From positions 48,151 to 112,150 of the forward strand of contig JBFLWM010000017.1 of assembly GCA_040755915.1 (NCBI GenBank): a DNA stretch of 64,000 nucleotides, read 5' to 3'. The stretch comes from Sulfurivermis sp040755915. GTDB taxonomy: Bacteria > Pseudomonadota > Gammaproteobacteria > Thiohalomonadales > Thiohalomonadaceae. How positions within the stretch are numbered: position 1 is the first letter of the stretch; the number at the start of each line of letters is the position of its first letter. A program made the position numbers and the translations under genes. This document shows, in pieces, positions 41,440 through 50,181 of this stretch. The notes under the pieces are model-generated. The model was not told the DNA's origin, ran no database searches, and was given only the letters and a program-made list of their open reading frames with translations.

Positions 41440-42351
41440 ATGGCCGACAGACGTTTACAGGTATTTCACACGGTGGCTCGCCTGCTCAGCTTCACCAAGG
41501 CGGCAGAGCACCTGCACATGACCCAGCCGGCGGTGACCTTTCAGGTCCGCCAGCTGGAGGAACATTTCAATACCCGCCTGTTCGATCGTACCCACAACCG
41601 CATCAGCCTGACCGCGGCAGGTGAACGGGTCTATCAGTACGCCGACCGCATCTTCACCCTGTACGGCGAGATGGAGAACTCGGTGCGTGAGCTGACCGGC
41701 GAGGTGAGCGGCGTGCTGCTCATCGGCGCCAGCACCACCATCGCCGAGTACATGCTGCCGGCGCTGCTGGGCGACTTCAAATCCAAGTACCCCGACGTCA
41801 ACATCCGCCTGCAGGTGGCCAATACCGACCACATCGTTTCCCTGGTGGAGAACAACAGCATCGACCTCGGCGTGGTCGAGGCGCCGGTGAGCAACAAGAA
41901 TCTGGTGGTGGAGACCTGCCGCATGGATCAGATGGTGCTGATCGTGCCCAAGGGGCACCCCCTGGCCAAGGAGCGCTCCATCTCCATGAGCCGCATCGTC
42001 GATTACCCCTATATCTGCCGTGAGGAGGGTTCGGGCACCCGCGAGGTGATGCTGGAACACCTCAGCGCCGGTGGTATCGACTCCTGCAATCTCAACATCG
42101 TCATGGAACTGGGCAGCCCGGAAGCGGTGAAGGGCGCGGTGGAGGCCGGCATGGGTATCTCCATCATCTCGCGCGCCACCATCGCCAAGGAGCTGGCCCT
42201 GGGTACCCTGGTCGCCATCAACATCGACCCGCCGATGGAGCGGCCGTTCTCCTTCGTGCACCAGAAGCAGAAGTTCCGCCTGCGCGCCATCGAGAAGCTG
42301 CTCGATTTCGCCCGCACCTACTGCAAGGACCACCCCGGCGCAGGTCTTTAA
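41440..42351 (+). CDS. LysR family transcriptional regulator
   Basis: 303 residues. The N-terminal winged helix (LQVFHTVARLLSFTKAAEHLHMTQPAVTFQVRQLEEHFNTRLFDRT) precedes a periplasmic-binding-like effector domain (VLLIGASTTIAEYMLPALLGDFKSKYPDVNIRLQVANTDHIVSLV). The latter resembles the CysL/CbbR-like group whose effectors are anions or metabolites. Targets unknown. Its stop codon lies in the left end of the MITE-like element, so the element's insertion defined or preserved the 3' end. Confidence 0.93.
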   Translation: MADRRLQVFHTVARLLSFTKAAEHLHMTQPAVTFQVRQLEEHFNTRLFDRTHNRISLTAAGERVYQYADRIFTLYGEMENSVRELTGEVSGVLLIGASTTIAEYMLPALLGDFKSKYPDVNIRLQVANTDHIVSLVENNSIDLGVVEAPVSNKNLVVETCRMDQMVLIVPKGHPLAKERSISMSRIVDYPYICREEGSGTREVMLEHLSAGGIDSCNLNIVMELGSPEAVKGAVEAGMGISIISRATIAKELALGTLVAINIDPPMERPFSFVHQKQKFRLRAIEKLLDFARTYCKDHPGAGL

Positions 42352-42515
42352 CCCGAATGTTTCATAAATTACACGCGCCCTCGCTGGTCTCTTGTCCGCA
42401 CAAGGCATTTTCCTCCGTCGCTCGTATAGCCCGATACGACACTCCTTCGGAAAACCCCTTGCGCGACCAATATCCTGCGCGATCATCGCGCGAATTCATG
42501 AAACATTCGGGTTAA
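42348..42515. mobile_element. MITE-like element with 18-bp perfect terminal inverted repeats
   Basis: TTAACCCGAATGTTTCAT (42348-42365) and ATGAAACATTCGGGTTAA (42498-42515) are perfect reverse complements at the ends of a 168-base stretch with no coding capacity. An inner palindrome GCGCGATCATCGCGCG lies next to the right end. It takes up nearly the whole gap between the LysR gene and the 113-residue gene. Confidence 0.7.
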
Positions 42516-42519
42516 CTCC

Positions 42520-42861
42520 ATGGCCAAGGATGACGCCCGCCTGATTCAGCTCTTCAACCGTCTGCCCGCCCCCGAGCGCGAGACCCTGCTGGCCTTCGCC
42601 GAGTTTCTGGTGGGGCGCAGCGGGGTACCTGTGGACGTCACCCCCAAGTCCATCGAACGGCCGGCACAGGAATCGGTGGTGGCGGCCATCAAGCGCCTGT
42701 CGGCCAGCTATCACATGCTGGACCGCTCGAAGATGCTGCACGAGACCTCCGGCCTGATGACCGAGCACCTGATGCAGGGGCGGGCGGCGGCGGAGGTGAT
42801 CGACGAGCTGGAAGAACTGTTCCGCCGCCACTACCGGCAGCAGTTCGGTGACGCCGAATGA
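42520..42861 (+). CDS. Conserved hypothetical protein upstream of the AI-2E transporter
   Basis: 113 residues, helical and soluble. DARLIQLFNRLPAPERETLLAFAEFLV and ASYHMLDRSKMLHETSGLMTEHLMQGRAAAEVIDELEELFRRHY are its most regular parts; no named domain. It starts five bases after the MITE-like element and lacks a visible ribosome site, which may reflect the insertion. Four-base overlap with the transporter gene. Confidence 0.8.
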   Translation: MAKDDARLIQLFNRLPAPERETLLAFAEFLVGRSGVPVDVTPKSIERPAQESVVAAIKRLSASYHMLDRSKMLHETSGLMTEHLMQGRAAAEVIDELEELFRRHYRQQFGDAE

Positions 42862-43925
42862 ACCTGATCGCCGACTGGTTCCGCCGCTATTTCTCCGATC
42901 CGCAGGCCGTCATCCTGGCGGTGCTGCTGCTGCTGGGATTTGGTGCGGTGCTGATCTTCGGCAAGATGCTGGCGCCGGTGCTGGCCAGTATCGTCATCGC
43001 CTATCTGCTGGAGGGGGTGGTGCGGGTGCTGGTGCGCCGCGGCGTGCCGCGGCTGTCGGCGGTGATCCTGGTGTTCCTGAGTTTCCTGGCCTTCGTGCTG
43101 TTCCTGCTGTTCGGCGTGACGCCGCTGCTGTGGGCGCAGACGGTGGAACTGGCGCGTGAACTGCCCACCTATATCAATCAGGGCCAGCAGGCCCTGCAGC
43201 AGCTGCCGCAGCACTACCCCATCATTTCCGAACAGCAGGTGACGGAGCTGCTGCAGGTGATTCGCGCCCAGAGCCTGGGCTTTGGCCAGCACATTCTGGC
43301 CTATTCGCTCACCTCGCTGCCCGGCATCATCACCATCCTGGTGTACGTGATCCTGGTGCCGCTGCTGGTGTTTTTCTTCCTCAAGGACAAGGAGCTGCTG
43401 GTGCGCTGGTGCAGCGGTTTTCTGCCGCGCGAACGCCACCTGGCCCAGCAGGTGTGGGGGGAGGTGGACGTGCAGATCGGCAATTACGTGCGCGGCAAGT
43501 TCTGGGAGATCCTCATCATCGGCGTGGTCACCTCGGTCACCTTCGTGCTGATGGGACTGAAATATGCCGTGCTGCTCGGGGTGCTGGTAGGCCTGTCGGT
43601 GGTGGTGCCGTACATCGGTGCGGCCGTGGTGACCATCCCGGTGGCCCTGATCGCCTGGTTCCAGTGGGGCTGGGGTTCGGCGTTTGCCTGGCTGATGGCG
43701 GCCTATGCGATCATTCAGGCGCTGGACGGCAATGTACTGGTGCCGTTGCTGTTCTCCGAAGTGGTCAACCTGCATCCGGTGGCGATCATCGTCGCCGTCC
43801 TGTTGTTCGGCGGCTTGTGGGGCTTCTGGGGCGTGTTCTTCGCCATCCCCCTCGGCACCCTGGTCAGCGCCATCATCCGCGCCTGGCCGCGTCCCGCTGT
43901 CGTCGCGGAGGCGGCCCCCGGTTAG
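42858..43925 (+). CDS. AI-2E family transporter (PerM/TqsA-like)
   Basis: 355 residues, about eight membrane helices in the order of the family, with a central soluble loop (~95-150). VGLSVVVPYIGAAVVTIPVALIAWFQWG and the C-terminal LHPVAIIVAVLLFGGLWGFWGVFFAIPLGTLV are hallmarks. Members export autoinducer-2 or act as Na+/H+ antiporters; the substrate here is not clear. Ends at a strong terminator. Confidence 0.93.
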   Translation: MNLIADWFRRYFSDPQAVILAVLLLLGFGAVLIFGKMLAPVLASIVIAYLLEGVVRVLVRRGVPRLSAVILVFLSFLAFVLFLLFGVTPLLWAQTVELARELPTYINQGQQALQQLPQHYPIISEQQVTELLQVIRAQSLGFGQHILAYSLTSLPGIITILVYVILVPLLVFFFLKDKELLVRWCSGFLPRERHLAQQVWGEVDVQIGNYVRGKFWEILIIGVVTSVTFVLMGLKYAVLLGVLVGLSVVVPYIGAAVVTIPVALIAWFQWGWGSAFAWLMAAYAIIQALDGNVLVPLLFSEVVNLHPVAIIVAVLLFGGLWGFWGVFFAIPLGTLVSAIIRAWPRPAVVAEAAPG

Positions 43926-43937
43926 GCCGGTGTTGTG

Positions 43938-43981
43938 GCAGCAAAAAAAAACGCGCCTGGTGGCGCGTTTTTTTTTGCTGC
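43938..43981. terminator. Bidirectional terminator after the AI-2E transporter
   Basis: A nearly perfect palindrome: GCAGCAAAAAAAAACGCGCC is mirrored by GGCGCGTTTTTTTTTGCTGC. The A and T tracts suit termination on both strands for the convergent genes. Confidence 0.92.
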
Positions 43982-43990
43982 GAGGCAGTC

Positions 43991-44227
43991 TCAGGCAGGG
44001 CAGGCCTGTGTCGACAGGAGCTGCAGCAGGTATTCGCGGCGCTGCAGCAGCTTGCTGTACATCTCTGCGCTCCAGCGCTCTGCCTCGTGGGGACTGCGCG
44101 GATTGAGTTTGGCCCGTTCGGTGCGGAACAGATCGATTTCATCGCGCAGGCGCTGTTCGATGGCCTGCCGGTTCTGGTGATAGACCTGTTGCAGGTTGTC
44201 TATGGCATTCATGGCACTGTGGTGCAT
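43991..44227 (-). CDS. Small helical hypothetical protein
   Basis: 78 residues, MHHSAMNAIDNLQQVYHQNRQAIEQRLRDEIDLFRTERAKLNPRSPHEAERWSAEMYSKLLQRREYLLQLLSTQACPA. It is amphipathic and likely coiled coil in the first half; the rest has no recognised motif. AGGAGG upstream fixes the ATG at 44227; MNAIDNL at 44212 is an alternative start. Confidence 0.65.
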   Translation of the reverse strand: MHHSAMNAIDNLQQVYHQNRQAIEQRLRDEIDLFRTERAKLNPRSPHEAERWSAEMYSKLLQRREYLLQLLSTQACPA

Positions 44228-44390
44228 CTCCCTAATCCCTCCTGGATTGTTGCTTGTTGTTATTGCCGCAGGCAGCCGGCACGGCCCCCTGCGGTACCGC
44301 ATTAAAGCTACATACTGAAATACTGGGGAATTGAGATGCAGCGCACAAAACAGGGGATGTTTTGCCGAATGTCGCTTTCCTGAACAACGA

Positions 44391-44423
44391 TGATGGCCCG
44401 GAACCTGCGGTCCCGGGCCATCA
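44391..44423. terminator. Hairpin after the PhoH-like gene
   Basis: TGATGGCCCGG and CCGGGCCATCA form a perfect 11-bp stem just past the stop of the minus-strand PIN-PhoH gene. There is no T-run, so termination is less certain. Confidence 0.55.
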
Positions 44424-44431
44424 CGAAGGGG

Positions 44432-45844
44432 TTACAGCACTTCCGAGGCGTAGTCCGCCAGGCGCGAACGCTCGCCGCGGGTGAGGGTGATGTGGCCGCT
44501 GTGTTCCCAGTTCTGGAAGCGGTCGACCACGTAGGTGAGGCCGGAGTTGGTCTCGGTCAGGTAGGGTGTGTCGATCTGGGCGACGTTGCCCAGGCACACC
44601 ACCTTGGTGCCGGGGCCGGCGCGGGTGATCAGGGTCTTCATCTGCTTGGAGGTCAGGTTCTGCGCCTCGTCGATGATGAGGTACTTGTTGAGGAAGGTGC
44701 GGCCGCGCATGAAGTTGAGCGAGCGGATCTTGATGCGCTTGTTGAGCAGTTCCTGGGTGGCGGCGCGCTCCCAGTCGTTGTGCTGCTCCGACTGGGTCAG
44801 TACCTCCAGGTTGTCCATCAGGGCGCCCATCCACGGCGTCATCTTTTCCTCTTCGGTGCCGGGCAGGAAGCCGATGTCCTCGCCCACCGGCACGGTGACG
44901 CGGGTGACGACGATCTCGCTGTAGCGCTTTTCGTCCAGGGTCTGCGCCAGCGCCGCGGCCAGGGTGAGCAGGGTCTTGCCGGTGCCGGCCTGGCCGACCA
45001 GGGTGACGAAGTCGATCTCCGGGTCCATCAGCAGGTTGAGGGCGAAGTTCTGTTCGCGGTTGCGGGCGTTGATGCCCCACACGCTGTGGCCCTTGGCGCG
45101 GAAGTCGCGCACGGTCTCGATGATGACGCCCTGGTCCTCCTTGCGGCGCACCACCGCCTCGAAGGGGGCTTCGCCGTCCAGATAGAGCAGCTGGTTGGGA
45201 TGCCATTCGGCGGTGGCCGGACCGGTGAGGCGGTAGTAGCTGCGGCCCTGCTCCTGCCAGGACTCCATCGCCTTGCTGTGGCGGTCCCAGAAATCGGCCG
45301 GCAGGTCGGTCATGCCGCTGTACAGCAGGTCGACGTCGTCCAGCACCTGGTCGTTGCGGTAGTCCTCGGCGTGGATGCCGAGGATTGCCGCCTTGATGCG
45401 CATGTTGGTGTCCTTGGACACCAGGGTGACGGTGACGTCCTTGCGCTCGTCGCGCAGGGCGAGGGCGGTGCCGAGGATGGTGTTGTCCGACTTGCTGCCC
45501 GGCAGGGTGGTGGGCAGGTTGGCTTCCATGATGCGGGTCTGGAAGAACAGGCAGCCGCTCGGGCCGGCGGTGCCGTTGCTGATGCTGCCGCTGGCCAGGG
45601 GGATGCCGTGGCCGATGGTGTCCTTGCTCACGCCCACCATCAGCTCGTCGAGGAAGCGGCTGGTCTGGCGCGCATTGCGGGCTACTTCGGAATGGCCCTT
45701 CTTGTTGTTGTCCAGCTCCTCCAGCACCACCATCGGCAGATAGATGTCGTGTTCCTGGAAGCGGAACAGGGCGGTGGGGTCGTGCATCAGGACGTTGGTG
45801 TCGAGGACGAACAGCTTCTTGCCGGGGTTGCTGGATTTCTTCAT
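44432..45844 (-). CDS. PIN-PhoH family ATPase/ribonuclease
   Basis: 470 residues. The N-terminal PIN domain (KLFVLDTNVLMHDP, LPMVVLEELDNNKKG, later VTLVSKDTNMRIKA) carries the acidic nuclease residues. The C-terminal PhoH domain has Walker A GQAGTGKTLL, Walker B YLIIDEAQNL and LTRGERSRLADYASEVL. Such PIN-PhoH (YlaK/PhoH2-like) proteins are linked to RNA turnover. It lies just downstream of bcp on the same strand with a 36-base gap. Confidence 0.93.
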   Translation of the reverse strand: MKKSSNPGKKLFVLDTNVLMHDPTALFRFQEHDIYLPMVVLEELDNNKKGHSEVARNARQTSRFLDELMVGVSKDTIGHGIPLASGSISNGTAGPSGCLFFQTRIMEANLPTTLPGSKSDNTILGTALALRDERKDVTVTLVSKDTNMRIKAAILGIHAEDYRNDQVLDDVDLLYSGMTDLPADFWDRHSKAMESWQEQGRSYYRLTGPATAEWHPNQLLYLDGEAPFEAVVRRKEDQGVIIETVRDFRAKGHSVWGINARNREQNFALNLLMDPEIDFVTLVGQAGTGKTLLTLAAALAQTLDEKRYSEIVVTRVTVPVGEDIGFLPGTEEEKMTPWMGALMDNLEVLTQSEQHNDWERAATQELLNKRIKIRSLNFMRGRTFLNKYLIIDEAQNLTSKQMKTLITRAGPGTKVVCLGNVAQIDTPYLTETNSGLTYVVDRFQNWEHSGHITLTRGERSRLADYASEVL

Positions 45845-45880
45845 CTTGGATTGGGCTGTGGTTGGGGTCTTGGGGAGAGA

Positions 45881-46348
45881 TTACAGGGCTTTCACCGCGG
45901 CGAGAACCTCGGCGGCGTGACCGGCGGCCTTGACCTTGCGCCACTCGGCGCGCAGGACACCCCTGGCGTCGATGAGAAAGGTGCTGCGTTCGATGCCCAG
46001 CACCTTCTTGCCGTACATGTTCTTTTCCCTGATGACATCGAACAGCCGGCACAGGGTTTCCTCGCTGTCGGACAGCAGCTCGAAGGGGAAGCCCTGTTTG
46101 GCCTTGAAGTTTTCGTGTGACTTGAGACTGTCGCGGGACACGCCGAGGATGGCGGTGTCGAGGCGCTCGAACTCGGCGTGCAGGTCGCGGAATTCCTGTC
46201 CTTCGGTGGTGCAGCCGGGTGTGCTGTCCTTGGGGTAGAAATAGATGACCAGATTCCTGCCCGTGAAGTCCTTCAGGCCGAGGGTCCGGCCGCCGGTGGC
46301 GGGCAGGGCGAAGGCGGGCACCTTTTTGCCCAGGATTGCAGTGCTCAT
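45881..46348 (-). CDS. bcp: Thiol peroxidase of the Bcp/PrxQ type
   Basis: 155 residues. Peroxidatic Cys in YPKDSTPGCTTEG, the PrxQ-type signature; a second Cys in SEETLCRLFDVIREKNM may resolve it. Reduces hydrogen and alkyl peroxides. The ATG at 46348 has AGGGGA upstream; an upstream ATG at 46375 gives an N-terminus not seen in the family. Confidence 0.95.
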   Translation of the reverse strand: MSTAILGKKVPAFALPATGGRTLGLKDFTGRNLVIYFYPKDSTPGCTTEGQEFRDLHAEFERLDTAILGVSRDSLKSHENFKAKQGFPFELLSDSEETLCRLFDVIREKNMYGKKVLGIERSTFLIDARGVLRAEWRKVKAAGHAAEVLAAVKAL

Positions 46349-46408
46349 GGGATTCCCCTGCAGATCATGTTGCAAGCCTATGGCGGCGAGGTTGCCGGAT
46401 GATGACGC

Positions 46409-46957
46409 TCAGCCCTTCACCGGCTCCAGCACCGCATCCAGGTTGAGGGCATCGCAGAAGTCGAGGAACTCCTCGCGCAGCCGGGCAACCTGGGTGGTGG
46501 CCGGCAGGTTCACCGTGATGTTGGCCGAGAACATCTGGGCGCCGCTGTGGGCGGCGCGATAGCTGTCGGTGTACAGGTCCTGGATGTTGATGTTGCGGCT
46601 GGAGAAGAAGTTGGCCAGCTGGTAGACGATGCCCGGATGGTCCATGGCGATGACCTCCACCATGTAGGGACGGCCGCCGGTCCTGGGTTCGTGTTCTTCG
46701 GTACGCTTGGAGATGATGGTCAGGCCCAGCTTCTTCTGCAGGCTGGGCAGCTGGGTTTCCAGCTTGGCTACGGCGTTCCAGCTGCCTTCCACCATCATCA
46801 TGATGGCGAACTCCCCGCCCAGTACGGTCATGCGGCTGTCGACGATGTTGCAGCCGGCGTCGGTGACATGCAGGGCCAGGTCGTTGACGATGCCGGGGCG
46901 GTCCTGGCCCAGGGCCGAAATGACGAGATATTGCTGCTGGGTGGCTTGGGTGCTCAT
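46409..46957 (-). CDS. gcvR: Glycine cleavage system transcriptional repressor-like protein GcvR
   Basis: 182 residues with two ACT domains: YLVISALGQDRPGIVNDLALHVTDAGCNIVDSRMTVLGGEFAIMMMVEG and YMVEVIAMDHPGIVYQLANFFSSRNINIQDLYTDSY. In E. coli GcvR holds GcvA in the repressing state when glycine is low. It is oriented with bcp downstream; divergent dapA lies 237 bases away. Confidence 0.9.
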   Translation of the reverse strand: MSTQATQQQYLVISALGQDRPGIVNDLALHVTDAGCNIVDSRMTVLGGEFAIMMMVEGSWNAVAKLETQLPSLQKKLGLTIISKRTEEHEPRTGGRPYMVEVIAMDHPGIVYQLANFFSSRNINIQDLYTDSYRAAHSGAQMFSANITVNLPATTQVARLREEFLDFCDALNLDAVLEPVKG

Positions 46958-47060
46958 GTGGCCTCAGGGCGGCTAAGGGGATGGTTGCCGGGCATTGTAC
47001 CCCAGGGCGGCGCGGGACGGAGGAGGGGCGCAAAGGTATTATGGCGCCGCCAGGTACGAG

Positions 47061-47102
47061 GGACGGGATACGAGGGGCGGCGCCAACCTTCGTATCCCGT
47101 CC
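47061..47102. repeat. Inverted repeat between gcvR and dapA
   Basis: GGACGGGATACGA (47061-47073) pairs with TCGTATCCCGTCC (47090-47102). The flanks repeat ACGAGG/CCTCGT. It lies between divergent genes, so it is not a terminator; it may be a regulatory or REP element. Confidence 0.5.
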
Positions 47103-47194
47103 CTTGTCCCTCGTCCCTGTCTTCTTGTAGGATGCAGCGTTATTTTTCGGCCGGACGGGCGTCCCGAGGCGGCGTCCACAGCGGGGGAGCGAAC

Positions 47195-48070
47195 ATGTTT
47201 CACGGCAGTATGGTGGCCCTGGTCACGCCGATGCGGGACGACGGCAGCGTCGACGACGACAGCCTGCGCGGGCTGGTGGAGTTCCACGTGACCAACGGCA
47301 CCGACGCCCTCGTGGCGGTCGGTACCACCGGCGAGGCCTCCACCCTCGATTACGACGAGCACTGCGGCCTCATCCGCCGGGTGGTCGAGCTCTCCGCCGG
47401 CCGCATTCCGGTCATCGCCGGCACCGGCTCGAATTCCACGGCAGAGGCCATCGAACTGACCCGTTGCGCCATGGAGGCCGGTGCCGATGCCTGCCTGCTG
47501 GTGACGCCCTATTACGTCAAGCCGACCCAGGAAGGCCTGTACCGCCATTTCCGCGCCGTGGCCGAGGCGGTGCCCATCGCCCAGATCCTGTACAACGTGC
47601 CGGGCCGTACCGCCGTCGACATGAGCAACGACACCGTGGCCCGTCTCGCCGACATCAGCAATATCGTCGGCATCAAGGACGCCACCGGCAATCTGGAACG
47701 CGGCAAGGAACTTATCGATCGTTGCGGCAATCGTATCGACATCTACAGCGGCGACGATGCCACGGCGATGGAGCTGATCCTGATGGGCGCCAAGGGCGAT
47801 ATCTCCGTTACCGCCAATGTGGCGCCGCGGGCGATGCACGAGATGTGCGCAGCGGCCCTGCAGGGGGACCGCGTGGCGGCCCATGCCATCAACGCCGACC
47901 TGGAACTGCTGCACAAGAACCTGTTTGTCGAGGCCAATCCCATTCCGGTGAAGTGGGCGCTGCATGAGATGGGGCTGATCCCGCCGGGGATCCGCCTGCC
48001 GCTGACCGAGCTGTCGAGCCAGCATCACGACACCGTGCGCCAGGCCATGAAGCGGGCCGGCGTGCTTTGA
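47195..48070 (+). CDS. dapA: 4-hydroxy-tetrahydrodipicolinate synthase DapA
   Basis: 291 residues. First committed step of lysine and diaminopimelate synthesis: pyruvate plus aspartate semialdehyde. VAVGTTGEASTLDYDEH, the Tyr of ILYNVPGRTAVDM and the Schiff-base Lys in GIKDATGNLERG are present. GGGGGAGC precedes the ATG. Followed by bamC, an order conserved in many gammaproteobacteria. Confidence 0.98.
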   Translation: MFHGSMVALVTPMRDDGSVDDDSLRGLVEFHVTNGTDALVAVGTTGEASTLDYDEHCGLIRRVVELSAGRIPVIAGTGSNSTAEAIELTRCAMEAGADACLLVTPYYVKPTQEGLYRHFRAVAEAVPIAQILYNVPGRTAVDMSNDTVARLADISNIVGIKDATGNLERGKELIDRCGNRIDIYSGDDATAMELILMGAKGDISVTANVAPRAMHEMCAAALQGDRVAAHAINADLELLHKNLFVEANPIPVKWALHEMGLIPPGIRLPLTELSSQHHDTVRQAMKRAGVL

Positions 48071-48090
48071 CCCGGGAGCATTTTCCCGGG
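48071..48090 (+). other. Short hairpin between dapA and bamC
   Basis: CCCGGGA and TCCCGGG are inverted around six bases, directly after the dapA stop. Not followed by a T-run; it may tune bamC translation or mark the 3' end of part of the transcripts. Confidence 0.45.
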
Positions 48091-48108
48091 CAGCAACGAG
48101 GAATCCCA

Positions 48109-49188
48109 GTGCGTAAAGGTATTGCCATCGTGGCCGTTGCCACGGCCGTCTGTTTCCTTCTTTCCGGTTGTGCCAGCAGTTCCGGCCGCAAGGCCGAATA
48201 TCAGCGTGCCGTGACCCTGCCGCCGCTGGAGGTCCCGCCCGATTTGACCGCACCCGATCTGCAGGGCGACATGGACCTGCCGCAAAGCTATTCGGCCCAC
48301 GTGGCGCAGGGCGGTGACAAGACGGCGGTACAGGTATTGCCGCAGCAGGCCAATGTGCAGGTGCTGCGCGATCGCGACATGCGCTGGTTGCAGGTCAATG
48401 CCGAGCCGGAACAGCTCTGGGCCCGGCTGCGTGAGTTCTGGCAGAAGCAGGGGCTGGAGGTCAAGATCGACGAGCCGCGGCTCGGCCTGATGGAGACCCA
48501 GTGGGCCGAGAACAAGGCCGATGTGCCCGGTGACTGGGTCACCAATATGGTCAGCAAGCTGTTCAAGAGCGCCTATTCCGCCCCGACGCGTGACAAGTAC
48601 CGCATGCGGGTGGAGCGCGGAGCGGCACCGGGCAGCACCGAGATCTTCGTGACCCACTACGGTCTGGAAGAGGTGCAGCGAGGCCAGAATGCGGAAACCT
48701 ATGACACCATCTGGCAGAATCGCCCGGCGGATCCGGAACTGGTGGCGGAGATGCTCAACCGCATGATGGTGTATTTCGGCGTGCCGCAGGCCCAGGCGGA
48801 AACCCAGTTGGCCGCCCCCGCCGCCGCAGAGGCGCGCGCCCGCCTGGATGGCGCGGCATTGCAGATCAACGAGTCCTTCCCGCGCGCCTGGCGCCGCGTC
48901 GGCATCGCCCTGGATCGCCTCGGCCTGGTGGTCGAGGACCGCGATCGCTCCGCCGGCCTGTACTACATCCGCCCGGTCGATCAGGTGGCCGATGCCGGCA
49001 AGAAGGGCTTCTTCTCCAGCCTGTTCTCCGGCAAGGAAGAGGACAAGCCCGCGGAGCCGCCGGCCCGCATTCTGTTGCAGGGCAGTGGCGAGACTACCCG
49101 CGTCACGGTGCAGGACAAGAGCGGTACGCTGGCCACCTCGCCGCAAGCCGTGACTATCCTGCAGCAACTGGAAACGGAGTTGCGGTAA
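48109..49188 (+). CDS. bamC: Outer membrane assembly lipoprotein BamC (NlpB)
   Basis: 359 residues from GTG. Lipobox LLSGC with the lipidated Cys near 21. An unstructured segment then two helix-grip domains: RWLQVNAEPEQLWARLREFWQKQGLEVKIDEPRLGLMETQW and INESFPRAWRRVGIALDRLGLVVEDRDRSAGLYYIRPV. Accessory member of the BAM complex that inserts outer membrane proteins. The dapA-bamC order supports the call. Confidence 0.93.
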   Translation: MRKGIAIVAVATAVCFLLSGCASSSGRKAEYQRAVTLPPLEVPPDLTAPDLQGDMDLPQSYSAHVAQGGDKTAVQVLPQQANVQVLRDRDMRWLQVNAEPEQLWARLREFWQKQGLEVKIDEPRLGLMETQWAENKADVPGDWVTNMVSKLFKSAYSAPTRDKYRMRVERGAAPGSTEIFVTHYGLEEVQRGQNAETYDTIWQNRPADPELVAEMLNRMMVYFGVPQAQAETQLAAPAAAEARARLDGAALQINESFPRAWRRVGIALDRLGLVVEDRDRSAGLYYIRPVDQVADAGKKGFFSSLFSGKEEDKPAEPPARILLQGSGETTRVTVQDKSGTLATSPQAVTILQQLETELR

Positions 49189-49250
49189 CTGACCGTTTCG
49201 AGTCGCAAGCTCCGCAACTCGAACCTCGGATTCGGCAGCGTTCTGCATCG

Positions 49251-50009
49251 ATGCGCTTCGCCTCACTCGGCAGCGGCAGCCGCGGCAACGCCACCCTGGT
49301 CGAGCAGGGGGACACCCTGCTGCTCGTCGATTGCGGCTTTTCCCTGCGTGAAACCGAGCGGCGCCTGCTGCGGCTCGGGCGTGATCCCGCGCAGGTCAGC
49401 GCGATCCTCGTTACCCATGAGCATGGCGACCACCTGAGCGGGGTGGCGCTGTTTGCCCGCCGCTATGGCGTGCCGGTATGGCTCAGTGCCGGCACGCGCG
49501 CCGCCAGCAACGGCGATATCGCCGGCACTCAGGTCTTCAACAGCCATGCCTCCTTCGCCATTGGTGATATCGAGATCACCCCCTTTCCCGTGCCCCACGA
49601 TGCGCGTGAGCCGACGCAGTTTGTTTTCGGCAACGGTGCGCGGCGCTTCGGCCTGCTCACCGATGCCGGCTCGCTGACGCCGCACATCGAGCAGCAGCTC
49701 ACCGCCTGTGATGCGCTGCTGCTGGAGTGCAATCACGATCGCACCATGCTGGCCAACGGCATCTATCCGCCGGTGCTCAAGGCCCGTGTCGGCGGCGATT
49801 ATGGCCATTTGAGCAACGAGCAGGCCGGTGCGCTGCTGCAGCGGATTGATTGTTCGCATCTGCAGCACATCGTTGCCGCCCACCTCAGTGACAAGAACAA
49901 CACGCCGCAGCTTGCCGTTGCGGCACTCGCTGCGGCGCTGGACTGCGCGCATGACTGGATCGGCGTGGCCCATCAGGACGACGGCCTCGGCTGGCGCGAG
50001 CTGGCCTGA
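49251..50009 (+). CDS. MBL-fold metallohydrolase (YycJ/WalJ-like)
   Basis: 252 residues. THEHGDHLSG is the metal-binding motif of the metallo-beta-lactamase fold; LLTDAGSLTPHIEQQL, LLLECNHDRTML and VAAHLSDKNNTPQ carry further ligands. The opening MRFASLGSGSRGNATLVE is typical of the YycJ group, possibly a DNA exonuclease. Often located near bamC/dapA in related genomes. Confidence 0.9.
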   Translation: MRFASLGSGSRGNATLVEQGDTLLLVDCGFSLRETERRLLRLGRDPAQVSAILVTHEHGDHLSGVALFARRYGVPVWLSAGTRAASNGDIAGTQVFNSHASFAIGDIEITPFPVPHDAREPTQFVFGNGARRFGLLTDAGSLTPHIEQQLTACDALLLECNHDRTMLANGIYPPVLKARVGGDYGHLSNEQAGALLQRIDCSHLQHIVAAHLSDKNNTPQLAVAALAAALDCAHDWIGVAHQDDGLGWRELA

Positions 50010-50181
50010 GCCTGCCGCGGCGCAGTGCCGGAATAAAAAGCCTTCCCTCGACATCCTCTCCTATACTGCTTATAAAGAGGCAGTAATTGACTGCTTTTGT
50101 TCAGAAATTTAGCAAATCGCAATAAGCGCCAGGGTGGGCCTTTCTGTGCCGGGATGCATGTATTGCCGGGGAGAGGTGTCC

